NCBI RefSeq assembly: GCF_001896135.2 | Contig: NZ_MPOH02000017.1 | Location: 296,385-341,074 of the forward strand | Direction: 5' to 3' | Source of the DNA: Streptomyces phaeoluteigriseus | GTDB taxonomy: Bacteria; Actinomycetota; Actinomycetes; Streptomycetales; Streptomycetaceae | Length of the DNA: 44,690 nucleotides | Translations under genes and position numbers: made by a program | In this document: positions 7,304 through 16,144 of the stretch, piece by piece | Layout of the letters: every line of letters starts with the position of its first letter | How positions within the stretch are numbered: the stretch's first letter is position 1 | The notes under the pieces: model-generated | Databases searched by the model: none | What the model saw: only the letters and a program-made list of their open reading frames with translations | What the model was told of the DNA's origin: nothing

Positions 7304-8266
7304 CTACTTGAATTCGACTCGCCCTATCGGATCGGGGTCGGTCGTCAGTGCCTGGCATGCGTCCTGCCAGGTGGGAGCCCCGAGACGAAGCTGGTTGCGG
7401 AGGTAGGCCGCGGTGAGCTGGGCGAGGCCGGCGACTCGTTCGGGGTTCTCGTCCGTGGTCTCGGCGGCGTCGAATCCGGCGATCCCGCCGAGACCGTGCT
7501 CCGCGCCGAACAGGGTGAGCAGGGTCTTGGGTCCGGGGGCGAGGGTGTAGGGGTCGGCGTGCCAGTCCGGCCCCATGTCCGTGAAGTGGCGGGAGTCGTC
7601 CTTGTCGCCGACGACAACCAGCGTGGGTGTGGTCATCGTGGAGAAGTCGATGGTCCGGAAGACCGGCAGTGCGTCAGCCATCGGCCCGTTGAGTACGTCA
7701 CCCCTGCCGGGTGCGGCGAGCAGCACGCCCGCCTTGATCCGGGGTTCGAGAAGACTCACCTCTCCCCCTTCGTCGGGGTCGGTGACCCGGGCCCCGAGCA
7801 GGAGGCTGGAGGTGAAGCCACCGAACGAGTGGCCGGCGACGGCAATCCTGGTGTGGTCGATCCGTCCGGAGAGCAGCGGTACGGCCTCCTCGATCATGTC
7901 GAGTCGGTCGATGATGTGCGACATGTCCTCGGAGCGCGAACGCCAGAAGAAGGGCGCTCCGGGGGCGTCGGCGACCAGGTGGCTCAGCGTCCTGGAGGTG
8001 AGGTGGGTCGGCTGGATGACCACGAATCCTTGGGCGGCCCAGGAGTTGACGAGCGGCCCGTAGCCGTTGAGCGAGGAGAGGTTGTTCGAGGGGCCCTGCC
8101 CGTGGGAGAGGAGGACGACGGCAAGTCCGGTTCCGGTCGCGGGTGCGGAGACGCGCAGTTGGAGGTCGACGGGACGTCCGGGCACGGAGAGGGTCACGGG
8201 GCTGTAGGACTGGACCGGGACGGGCGTGTTGAAGGCGTCGGCACTGGTGACGATGGATGTGCTCAC
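7304..8266 (-). CDS. Alpha/beta hydrolase (PAF-acetylhydrolase/dienelactone hydrolase-like)
   Basis: A 320-residue serine hydrolase. The oxyanion region is LLSHGQG (residues 53-59), the nucleophile elbow is AGHSFGG with Ser147, the likely acid is in VVVGDKDDSRH and the catalytic histidine in FGAEHGLGG. No signal peptide is evident, so it is probably cytoplasmic. The GTG start at 8266 has AAAGGGAA upstream on this strand; longer in-frame starts would run into the divergent regulatory region. It faces a TetR-type gene whose ORF has suffered an internal deletion, while the paired operator-like sites between them remain, so this hydrolase may have lost its repressor. The substrate is unknown. Confidence 0.85.
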   Translation of the reverse strand: MSTSIVTSADAFNTPVPVQSYSPVTLSVPGRPVDLQLRVSAPATGTGLAVVLLSHGQGPSNNLSSLNGYGPLVNSWAAQGFVVIQPTHLTSRTLSHLVADAPGAPFFWRSRSEDMSHIIDRLDMIEEAVPLLSGRIDHTRIAVAGHSFGGFTSSLLLGARVTDPDEGGEVSLLEPRIKAGVLLAAPGRGDVLNGPMADALPVFRTIDFSTMTTPTLVVVGDKDDSRHFTDMGPDWHADPYTLAPGPKTLLTLFGAEHGLGGIAGFDAAETTDENPERVAGLAQLTAAYLRNQLRLGAPTWQDACQALTTDPDPIGRVEFK

Positions 8267-8360
8267 GATGTGGGTTCCCTTTCGGTGCACCTGCTGCCCG
8301 CAGGTCTCCTGCGACCGACAACGGACACGGTGGTCAGGGGCATTCCGTTCGACCAACCCG

Positions 8361-8381
8361 AAACGGAACGCCGCTCCGTTT
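8361..8381. promoter_or_regulatory. TetR-type operator 1
   Basis: A perfect inverted repeat AAACGGA-N7-TCCGTTT lies between the hydrolase and the TetR remnant. Its geometry fits a TetR-family operator. The same half-site spacing recurs 24 bp to the right, and a further half-site-like ATTCCGTTC lies at about 8342-8350. Confidence 0.6.
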
Positions 8382-8386
8382 AGTAT

Positions 8387-8403
8387 CCGGAACGGCGCTC
8401 CGT
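8387..8403. promoter_or_regulatory. TetR-type operator 2
   Basis: CGGA (8388-8391)-N7-TCCG (8399-8402) repeats the arrangement of operator 1 with a 24-bp centre-to-centre shift, and has an adjacent GTTTT. The site lies 30 bp before the TetR start codon, so it would serve autoregulation. Confidence 0.5.
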
Positions 8404-8431
8404 TTTGTCAATCGCGTGGGAGGGATGTGCG

Positions 8432-8737
8432 ATGGCCATCGGCAGGGCTGAAGAGCAGTCGCCGTCCCAGGGCAAGCTGGCCGACGCACCGCGCGACCGG
8501 CCGACGGTACTCACTGCCGCCGCCGAGGTGTTCGCCATCTCCGGCGCCGACGCACCGATCCGCCGGCTGCACACCTACTTCCTCGACCGCCTGCTGCCCG
8601 TCTGCACCCGGCTGCTCGACGCCGCGGTCGAGGCCGGCGGCATGAGGCCCGGCACGCAGCCGTACAAGCTGACGCACGGTATCGGCAACCTCTCCATCGG
8701 AGATGACGATGACCCCCGCTACGACCCCGACACCTGA
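8432..8737 (+). pseudogene. TetR-family regulator with internal deletion
   Basis: The ORF keeps the first helix of a TetR DNA-binding domain (TVLTAAAEVFAISGADAPIRR) and then jumps directly to what looks like the C-terminal ligand-binding part (TYFLDRLLPVCTRLLDAAVE, then GTQPYKLTHGIGNLSIG). The recognition helix and most of the ligand domain, roughly 85-100 residues, are missing at about 8567. The C-terminus also ends early. At 101 residues against about 190-200 for the family it can hardly bind DNA. The ATG at 8432 has GGGAGGG upstream. It is divergent from the hydrolase, and the deletion leaves the reading frame open. Confidence 0.75.
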
Positions 8738-9341
8738 TCGCTCTCCCTCTCCACCGACTGCAGCGACCTCTCACGCGTCCTGATGCCGATGAAATGAGGG
8801 GCCGTCCCGCACCGAGTTGGACTTCACGAGGCATGCGCGGCAAGCCGGTTGGCCGTTCCCGCGGCGACCTTCCTCCTTCGACCAACCAGATGACGCGGCC
8901 ACCAGGTACGCGCAGGGTGTGGTCTCACGCCGCAGCGCAGGCCGAGCGCGATCGGGTGCGCATCCGAGCCTTGGACTGCACCATTACTGCAACCGACCCG
9001 CGGCTGGGCTGCACCACCAGCCTCACCACAGGCGCCGACCGCCGGATACTGACGGCTCGGGCGAGCGGGCGGGCGGGCGACCGCAGGACCGACGTATGCG
9101 AGATGGTGGCGACCGTCCGCCGAAGTCATCCCTACCGGCCGTGACGCCCATTTGACGCTCCGGACGTTCGGGCGGTCGCCCAGCTGCGTGCGAGGACGGA
9201 GCCGGGCAGGCGCTCGGTGACTGGCACGGCCGGGCTCCGGAAGTGAGAGCGTGGCTCACCACCGGCGTGAGCCGATGAGGGCACGACTGCTGCTCACGCC
9301 CCCAGGCGAGTGGGGACGTGAGCGCAGACACTGAACCGAGG
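8738..9341. other. Intergenic region without a clear gene
   Basis: About 600 bp between the TetR remnant and the convergent GH3 gene. Overlapping open frames are present on both strands but show arginine/proline-rich shadow-like translations, no recognised family and no good start sites. No strong hairpin was identified. Confidence 0.4.
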
Positions 9342-11818
9342 TCAGCTGATGGTGAGGGTCCGCTGTGCCGTCAGGCTCCGGGACGAACGTGCGGTCGCGA
9401 AGGTGTAGGAACCGGGTACGAGCGTCCAGGCGCCCGCATTCCAGACGGTGAGGTCCTGCGTGGGGACGGTGAGGGTGAGCCGCTTGGACCCCGCAGCGGG
9501 AAGGGTGACCTTCTGGAAGGCGACGAGGCGGCGCGGTTCGCCGCCGCCGCCGTCGGCAGGGTGGCGTACACCTGGACGACGTCGGTGCCCTGGCGTCGGC
9601 CCGTGTTGGTGACCGTGACGCTGAGGGTGATGCGCGCGGCCCTCTGGTCGTAGGCGGCTTCGACGGAGCCGTGGGCGAAGGTCGTGTAGGACAGACCGTG
9701 GCCGAAGGCGAAGCGGGGCTGCCGGCCGTTGGCGTCGTAGTAGCGGTAGCCGACGGCGATGCCCTCGTCGTAGGAGACGGTGCCGTTCGTGCCGGGGTAG
9801 GTGGCGGTCGTGGTGCCCGGTCCCTGGCCGGCGTCGGCGGGGAAGGTGACCGGCAGGCGGCCGGAGGGGTCGCTGTCGCCGAAGAGGACGGCTGCGAGGG
9901 CGGTGCCCATGCCGCGGCCTCCGTACCACGCCTGGATCACGGCTTCCACGTCGTCCAGCCAGGGGGTGGCGACGGGTCCGTCGGTGTTGAGGACGACGAT
10001 CGTGCGGGGGTTGGCCGCTGCGACGGCGGAGATCAGCTGGTTCTGGTCGCCGGGGAGTTCGAACCGTTCGTGGTCCATGGCTTCACCGGCGACCCGGTTG
10101 ACGACGACGACCGCGGCGTCGGCCGCGCGGGCCGCCGTCACCGCGGAGGGGATGAGCGAGTCGGGCTGCCAGCCGAGGGTGAGGCCGCAGGTGCCGGGTT
10201 CCGCGGTGGCGTTGGTGTAGGTCAGCTCGACGGTGACGGGGCGACCGGCGGCCAGTTCCGCGATGCCCTGGAGGGGGTAGTCGTAGGGGCCGAGGAAGAA
10301 GCGGCGCATCTGCCGGGTACCGGAGACGACCGTCCTGCCGTTGATCTTGAGCGCGGTGGTCCCTGCGGGCAACAGGGAGAAGCGATGCAGGCCCGTGACG
10401 GTCGGCGTGAGGGTGCCGGTCCACTTCGCGGACCAGACGCCGGGCAGCGCGTCGACGGGAGCGGTGGTGAAGTCGACCGTCGCGTCGGTGCGGGTGGCGA
10501 GGGGGGTGCCGGTGGTGTCGGCACCCGCGTAGTAGGTTCCGGTCAGACCGGCCGTCCCGGCGCTAGTGCGCAGGACTGCCGAGGGGACCGTGGTGAGGGG
10601 GACGTCACCCTTGGTGCCCTGCGCGTGCGTGACCTCGAGTGAACCGCCCGCGCGGGCGCGGATGGCCTGGAGCGGCGTCGTCCAGGCGCCGGGGTCGACG
10701 TACGTGGATCCGGAGACGCCTGGAAGGACGTCCTCGCCGGCGGGGCCGATGATCGCCAGCGACTTCAGCGACGCGGGCAGCGGCAGTGCCGCGGAGCGGT
10801 TGTGGAGCAGCACCGTGGAGGCGACCGCGGCCTCGTGGGCGAGGCTCTGGTGTTCCGGCGTACTGACGTCGTCGGCCGGGGCGGGGACGGCGTGGTCGAA
10901 GAGACCGTTCGCGAACATCGTGACGAGGATGCGGCGGGCCGCGTCGTCGAGACGTGAGCCGGGGATCGCGCCGCCGGTGAGGGCGCCCGCCGGGATCTTG
11001 ACGGCGCCGGGCCCGAGTCCGGCGAGGTCCATGCCGGCGCGGGCGGCGGCGATCTGGTCGGAGCCCGCCCAGAAGTCCGGCACCGTGTAGCCCTGGAGAC
11101 CGATCCGGTTCTTCAAGTCGTTGAACAGGGACGGGTGCTCGGTCGCGAAGGTGCCGTTGATCTTCGGATAGGCCATCATCACGGAGGTGGCCGGTGCGGC
11201 GGCGACGACGCGGCGGAAGGGCGCCTGGTAGATCTCGTGCAGGGCGCGGTCGGAGACCCTGGTGTCGGTGAAGAAGCGGTTGGTCTCCTGGGTGTAGGCG
11301 GCGAAGTGCTTGACGGTGGCCGCCACGTTCTGGCTCTGCATGCCGACGGTGAGGGCCGCGCCGAGACGGCCGGCCAGCAGCGGGTCCTCCCCCATGGCTT
11401 CGGCCTGGCGGCCGAAGTGCCAGGTGCGGATCAGGTCGACGGTGGGCCCGAGGAGGTTGTTGTAGCCCTTGCCGCGGCCTTCCGCGCCGATGGCGCGACC
11501 GATGCGGCCGGCCAGGTCCTCGTCGAAGGACGCGCTTTGAGCGACGGGCACGGGGAAGGCGGTGACGCCCTTCTCGCCCCGGAGCCCGGCCGAGGCGTCG
11601 ACCATGGCCAGCGCCGGAACGCCCAGGTGGGCGACGCCCGCGAAGTCGCACCGGACCAGCGCCTCCTTTTCGGCGGCTGTCATCCGGGCGAGCAGGGCGT
11701 CCGCTCGCTGCTGTGGGGTGGTGCGGGAGGCGGCGGCCGCCTGGTCACTCACGGCCGGGGCCATGCTCATGGCCAGGGCGGTGAAGGTGGCGGCCGAGAG
11801 GAAGGTGCGTCTGTTCAC
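9342..11818 (-). pseudogene. GH3 beta-glycosidase with PA14 insert, Tat-exported, frameshifted near its 3' end
   Basis: The frame encodes a Tat-like signal (NRRTFLSAATF, residues 2-12, then a hydrophobic stretch), the GH3 N-terminal barrel with KHFAAYTQE and the nucleophile-containing TVPDFWAGSD, a PA14-like domain inserted in the C-terminal alpha/beta domain (about residues 405-560, GLTGTYYAGA to TVELTYTNA), and then GRLPVTFP and the FGHGLSYTTF motif before an Fn3-like domain. Near 9545-9560 the frame slips after VQVYATLP. The expected Fn3 ending (LVAFQKVTLPAAGSKRLTL and onward) continues in another frame to a stop at 9342. One missing G would explain this. About 825 residues would be the intact length. 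The enzyme would cleave beta-glycosides outside the cell. Confidence 0.8.
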
Positions 11819-11998
11819 AGCGGCTCTCCGAGCGGACAGGGCGGCTACCGACGGGGTGCCGCGGGGTGGGGAGGGGGCCGAGAGGGGTCAGCTTCACGGT
11901 CGGCCCGAATGACTTACATCCAGGCGATGGATGCCACGACCGAAAAACCGGACGACAGAGAAGTCCGGCGTGTTCATTCACAAGGGAATACATCGGGC

Positions 11999-12619
11999 TC
12001 AGGGAATTTCCTGCGCCACGCTTTCCAGAAGGCACCGGCGGCCTGTTTCGCCAAGTCCGGCACTGCGGCTCGCACGATCAGTCCCCGTGCCGGTCATCTC
12101 CCATGCCGACGAGACAGTCCCGTAGGGGGTGTCCCTCCGGCCGGAACCGGTCGTACGACGATCCACGACGAGGGTGTCGCCGGTGAAGACGGCGCCGAGA
12201 TCCGGGAGGTGGAGACGGATCGCTCCCGGCGTGTGCCCGGGGGTGTGGAGCACCCGCAGCCGCGTGCCGGCGACCTCGACGCGCTGGCTGTCGGAGAGGT
12301 AGCCGTGGGGGGCGCGGTCCGAGCGGGTGTGCTTCCACAGCAACCGGTCGTCAAGGTGCAGCAGGATGGGCGCGCCGGTCGCCGCGGCGAGCGCCGGGGC
12401 CGCGTTGACATGGTCGTCGTGGGTATGGGTGCACACGACGGCGGTCAGCCGCCGGTCGCCGACCGCGGCGACGATGGCGTCGGCGTCGTGGGCGGCGTCG
12501 ACGACGAGCGCCTCGTGGTCGTCGCCGACGCTCCAGACGTTGTTGTCGACGTCCCGGATGCCGTCGTCCGGCGTGAAGACGCCCGAGGTGACGAACCGTT
12601 CGATGCGCACGCCGGTCAT
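11999..12619 (-). pseudogene. MBL-fold hydrolase partner of mycothiol dehydrogenase, C-terminus lost
   Basis: A glyoxalase II-like metallo-beta-lactamase-fold protein of the kind encoded next to S-(hydroxymethyl)mycothiol dehydrogenase in many actinomycetes. The metal motif THTHDDH, then HTPGHTPG and FTGDTL, are present. Directly after FTGDTLVVDR, near 12150-12165, the sequence becomes unrelated and lacks the expected phosphate-loop-like GGPGATGRSF and the last histidine ligand (GHG near the C-terminus). About 50-60 family residues are replaced. Its ATG overlaps the dehydrogenase stop (TGATG at 12617-12621), so it is translationally coupled. The likely original role is hydrolysis of a mycothiol thioester. 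Confidence 0.7.
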
Positions 12620-13704
12620 CAGAGGATCACCACAGAGCGCAGGACGTCGCCCTTGTGCATGCGGGCGAAGGCGTCCTCCACCTCGTCCAGGGCGATGGTC
12701 TCGCTGACGAAGGCGTCGAGGTCCAGGCGGCCCTGGAGGTGGAGGTCGATGAGCATGGGAAAGTCACGGGACGGGAGGCAATCGCCGTACCAGGAGGACT
12801 TGAGCGCCCCGCCGCGACCGAACACGTCCAGCAGCGGCAGTTCGAGTCGCATCTCCGGGGTGGGCACGCCGACCAGGACGACGGTGCCGGCCAGGTCGCG
12901 GGCGTAGAACGCCTGCCGGTAGGTCTCCGGTCGGCCGACGGCCTCGATCACGACGTCGGCACCGAAGCCACCGGTCAGGTCACGGACGGCCTCGACCGGG
13001 TCGGTCGTGCCGGAGTTGACCGTGTGCGTGGCGCCCAGGGACCTGGCGGTGGCCAGCTTGCGGTCGTCGATGTCGACGGCGATGAGCTTCGCCGCCCCGG
13101 CCAGCCGTGCGCCGACCACGGCCGCGTCACCCACACCACCGCAGCCGATGACCGCCACGGTGTCGCCCCTGCCGACGCCCCCGGTGTTGATCGCGGCACC
13201 GATGCCCGCCATCACCCCGCAGCCGAGCAGCCCGGCGGCGGCCGGGGACGCGGCCGGGTCGACCTTGGTGCACTGACCGGCGGCGACGAGCGTCTTCTCG
13301 GCGAAGGCACCGATGCCGAGGGCCGGCGACAGCTCGGTGCCGTCGATGAGGGTCATCCTCTGGCGCGCGTTGCGGGTGTCGAAGCAGTACTGCGGGCGCC
13401 CGCGCCGACAGGCCCGGCAACGGCCGCACACCGCACGCCAGTTGAGGATCACGAAGTCGCCCAGAGCCACGTCGGTCACGTCGGGTCCGACCTGCTCGAC
13501 GACACCTGCCGCCTCGTGGCCGAGGAGGAAGGGGAAGTCGTCGTTGATGCCGCCCTCACGGTAGTGCAGGTCGGTGTGGCAGACGCCGCACGCCTGCACC
13601 CTCACCACCGCCTCCCCGGGACCGGGGTCGGGTACGACGACCGTCTCGACGCGTACCGGTTCGCCTTTCGCGCGGGCGACGACGCCATGTACGTGCTGGG
13701 GCAT
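12619..13704 (-). CDS. mscR: S-(hydroxymethyl)mycothiol dehydrogenase (formaldehyde detoxification)
   Basis: A 361-residue zinc-dependent medium-chain dehydrogenase that oxidises the formaldehyde-mycothiol adduct with NAD to S-formylmycothiol in the cytoplasm. Catalytic zinc ligands are in GVCHTDLH and GHEAAG; the structural zinc cluster is C-x2-C-x2-C-x7-C (CGRCRACRRGRPQYC); the Rossmann motif is GCGGVG. VHGVVARAKGEPV at the start and the C-terminal LRSVVIL match the mycothiol subgroup. It lies 67 bp after the P450 gene and overlaps the MBL gene, so it is part of the same transcription unit. Its presence behind an O-demethylase-type P450 makes sense, because O-demethylation releases formaldehyde. 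The ATG at 13704 has GAGAGGA upstream. Confidence 0.9.
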   Translation of the reverse strand: MPQHVHGVVARAKGEPVRVETVVVPDPGPGEAVVRVQACGVCHTDLHYREGGINDDFPFLLGHEAAGVVEQVGPDVTDVALGDFVILNWRAVCGRCRACRRGRPQYCFDTRNARQRMTLIDGTELSPALGIGAFAEKTLVAAGQCTKVDPAASPAAAGLLGCGVMAGIGAAINTGGVGRGDTVAVIGCGGVGDAAVVGARLAGAAKLIAVDIDDRKLATARSLGATHTVNSGTTDPVEAVRDLTGGFGADVVIEAVGRPETYRQAFYARDLAGTVVLVGVPTPEMRLELPLLDVFGRGGALKSSWYGDCLPSRDFPMLIDLHLQGRLDLDAFVSETIALDEVEDAFARMHKGDVLRSVVIL

Positions 13705-13771
13705 GGGGACAGGTCCTCTCGGTGGGGTGGTGCCTGCGGGTGGGTCGGGGGATCCGGATGCCCCGTGGTGG

Positions 13772-14989
13772 TCAGCCGGCAGGACGGATGCGCACGGGAA
13801 GGGAGGCCCAGGAGCGCAAGGTGTTGTTGAGGTGTCGCCTCGGCTCGCCGACCAGTTCCAGGTGTGTGACGCGGCGGGCGAGGGCGGTCAGCAGGGACTC
13901 GGCCTCCAGGCGGGCGACGTGCTGGCCGACGCACTGGTGGATGCCCATGCCGAAGCCGACGTGACCCGAGGGGTCGCGGGTGAGGTCGAAGCGGTCGGGG
14001 TCCGGCCAGCGCTCCGGGTCGCGGTTGGCGGAGCCGAGGAACATGAGGATCTTGCCGCCCTCGCGGATGCGGGTACCGGCGATGTCGACGTCGGTGGTGG
14101 CGGTGCGGAAGAAGGTCTGCACCGGGGACTGCCAGCGCACCGCCTCGTCGAACGCCGTCCGCGCCAGGTCGGGACGGGCGCGCAGCCTCTGCCACTGCTC
14201 CGGATGCGTCGCGAAGGCGTACAGGGCGGCAGCCAGGCCGTGCACGGTGGTGTCGACGCCGGCGGTCAGCAGCGAGCGCACCACCAGGGGCGCCTGCGCA
14301 CGGGTGAGGTCGCCGCGGTCGGCGGCGGCCCAGATCCGGGCACCGAAGCCGTCCTCACTCAGCGCCTCGCGGGCGCACTGGGCGTTCACCCAGGCCGACA
14401 GGTCCCCGACCCGGTGCGCGTCGGATTCGACGAGGGCGTTGCGCGGTCCGAAGGCGTTGAAGGCCATGTTCCCGTAGGGCAGCAGGTTCTCCCGCCCGTG
14501 CGGGCCGAGACCGACCGCGTCGGGGAAGACCCGCAGGGGGAATGCCTGCGCCAGGGCTGCGAAGGCGTCGAACTCCCGCCCCCGCTCGGCGAGTACCGTC
14601 TCGACGAGTTCCTCGGCGACCGCCTGCCACGTCTCGCACAGCCGGCGCAGGGCGAGCGGGGCGAGGATCTCGCGCAGCACGCGGCGCGGCGCATCGTGGT
14701 GGGGCGGGTCCGCCTCCAGCAGCAGGCTCGGCGGGCGCCACGGCTTCTCGTGGCGGAAGTTGGCCAGTCCCACTCCGGCACCGGACTGGAAGGTCTGCCA
14801 GTCGACGAGGGCGGCGTGCACCTCCTGATGGCGGGCCAGGGCGTGTACGTCGTAACGGGACAGGCGGACGACGGGGCCGGCTTCGCGCAACCGCCGGTGC
14901 AGTGGCTCGGGGCGTTCCAGGTTTTCGGCGGCGAACGGGTCGGCGTCACTGATCGGCGGCGACGCGGGAACGGCGGCTGTCTCGGTCAT
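13772..14989 (-). CDS. Cytochrome P450, CYP199A-like (probable aromatic O-demethylase)
   Basis: A 405-residue soluble P450. The I-helix is LLTAGVDTTVHG (Asp246, Thr247), the ExxR motif is EAVR, and the heme loop is GFGMGIHQCVGQ with Cys353. The whole sequence tracks CYP199A4, the 4-methoxybenzoate O-demethylase, as recalled. Substrate-pocket residues fall in place: Arg85 and Ser88 in KPWRPPS, Phe177 and Phe180 in FNAF, Arg238 and Ser239, and Phe293. Thr242 stands where CYP199A4 has Ser247. This predicts binding of a para-substituted benzoate with release of formaldehyde. The start at 14989 (MTETAAV) has GTGGAG upstream; a longer frame to 15133 is judged spurious. It sits between its probable reductase and a formaldehyde dehydrogenase. 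Confidence 0.88.
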   Translation of the reverse strand: MTETAAVPASPPISDADPFAAENLERPEPLHRRLREAGPVVRLSRYDVHALARHQEVHAALVDWQTFQSGAGVGLANFRHEKPWRPPSLLLEADPPHHDAPRRVLREILAPLALRRLCETWQAVAEELVETVLAERGREFDAFAALAQAFPLRVFPDAVGLGPHGRENLLPYGNMAFNAFGPRNALVESDAHRVGDLSAWVNAQCAREALSEDGFGARIWAAADRGDLTRAQAPLVVRSLLTAGVDTTVHGLAAALYAFATHPEQWQRLRARPDLARTAFDEAVRWQSPVQTFFRTATTDVDIAGTRIREGGKILMFLGSANRDPERWPDPDRFDLTRDPSGHVGFGMGIHQCVGQHVARLEAESLLTALARRVTHLELVGEPRRHLNNTLRSWASLPVRIRPAG

Positions 14990-15089
14990 GGCGGCTCCAC
15001 GAAAGGCGGCTCGGGGCAGGAGGGTTCGAGGCAACGGTGGCCGGAAGCCCCGCGGCGCGCGGCTCAGGTCGGCCGGAGGTTCGGAACGC

Positions 15090-16076
15090 TCAGAGGTCCA
15101 GGACCAGGCGGTCGGAGTGTGAGCGGGACACACAGGGCATCATGCAGTCGCTTGCCGCGCGTTCGTGGTCGGCCAGGACCGCGTCCCGGTGGTCGGGGGT
15201 TCCCTCCAGCACCGGGACGAGACAGGTGCCGCAGGTTCCCTGCTCGCAGGAGGACAGCACCTCGGCGCCGGCCCGGCGCACGGCGTGCAGCACGGAGACG
15301 TCCGGGGTGACGGTCACGGTACGGCCGGTGCGCCGCAGTTCCACCTCGAAGGGTGTCCGGCGCACGGACTCGGACCGGTCGGCGGCGGCGGCGAACCGTT
15401 CGGTGCGCAGGCTGTGGTCCGGCCAGTGGGCGCACGCCTCCTGGACGGCGGCCAGGAGGGGGGTCGGTCCGCAGCAGTACACCTTGGTTCCGGGCAACGG
15501 CTCGCTCAGCCAGGCCGCCAGGTCCAGCAGGCCGAACTCATCCTGGGGCCTGACGTGGACACGCTCGCCGTAGGCGTGCGTGAGGTCCGCGCGGAAGGCC
15601 ATCGATGCGCGGGTGCGGCCGCCGTAGAGCAACTGCCATTCGGTGCCGGCCAGTTCGGCCTGCTGGATCATCGGCAGCAGCGGGGTGATGCCGATGCCGC
15701 CCGCGATGAACAGGTACCGGTCGGCCGGCACCATGGGGAAGTGGTTGTGCGCCCCGCCGACGCCCACCCGGTCACCGGGCATCAGCCGGTCGTGCACGTC
15801 GGCCGAGCCTCCGCGCCCGGCGGGCTCGCGCAGGACGGCGATGCGGTAGGTGTAGGGGTCCCATCGGTCGCCGCACAGGGAGTACTGCCGAGTCGTCCCG
15901 TTCGGCAGCATGAGATCGATGTGCGCCCCGGGCGACCAGTCCGGCAGCCGCCCGCCGTCGGGGTGGTCGAGGGCGAGGGACACGACGCCGTCCGCGACGA
16001 CGTCCTTGGCACGGACCCGCAGGGACAGGCCGGGGGTGGGCCGGGGAGTCGCGGGCAGCAGATTGTGTACGACCAC
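15090..16076 (-). CDS. PDR/VanB-type oxidoreductase (FMN, NADH, 2Fe-2S)
   Basis: A 328-residue single-chain reductase of the phthalate dioxygenase reductase/VanB class: a flavin domain with RQYSLCGD, a nicotinamide domain with GGIGITPLLPM and YCCGPTPLL, then a C-terminal plant-type [2Fe-2S] ferredoxin domain with CEQGTCGTC and a fourth cysteine in MMPC. It would pass electrons from NADH to the adjacent P450, replacing the separate ferredoxin and ferredoxin reductase that CYP199A enzymes normally use. The GTG start at 16076 is chosen because AGGAGG lies at 16084-16089; an upstream ATG has no such site. The gap to the P450 is 100 bp. Confidence 0.88.
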   Translation of the reverse strand: MVVHNLLPATPRPTPGLSLRVRAKDVVADGVVSLALDHPDGGRLPDWSPGAHIDLMLPNGTTRQYSLCGDRWDPYTYRIAVLREPAGRGGSADVHDRLMPGDRVGVGGAHNHFPMVPADRYLFIAGGIGITPLLPMIQQAELAGTEWQLLYGGRTRASMAFRADLTHAYGERVHVRPQDEFGLLDLAAWLSEPLPGTKVYCCGPTPLLAAVQEACAHWPDHSLRTERFAAAADRSESVRRTPFEVELRRTGRTVTVTPDVSVLHAVRRAGAEVLSSCEQGTCGTCLVPVLEGTPDHRDAVLADHERAASDCMMPCVSRSHSDRLVLDL

Positions 16077-16144
16077 GTTGTCGCCTCCTGTCCGGGGATT
16101 GCAGGAAGGATGCGCGTGGCCGCCGTCACAGTGCGACGGCATTC

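Noticed and set aside
11819..12165. Insertion sequence as cause of the MBL truncation
   Set aside because: No transposase frame, terminal inverted repeats or target duplication could be identified between the GH3 gene and the truncated MBL gene.
9671..12907. Long plus-strand frames across the GH3 and MBL genes
   Set aside because: They are glycine/valine-rich antisense shadows of the GH3, MBL and dehydrogenase genes and have no family resemblance.
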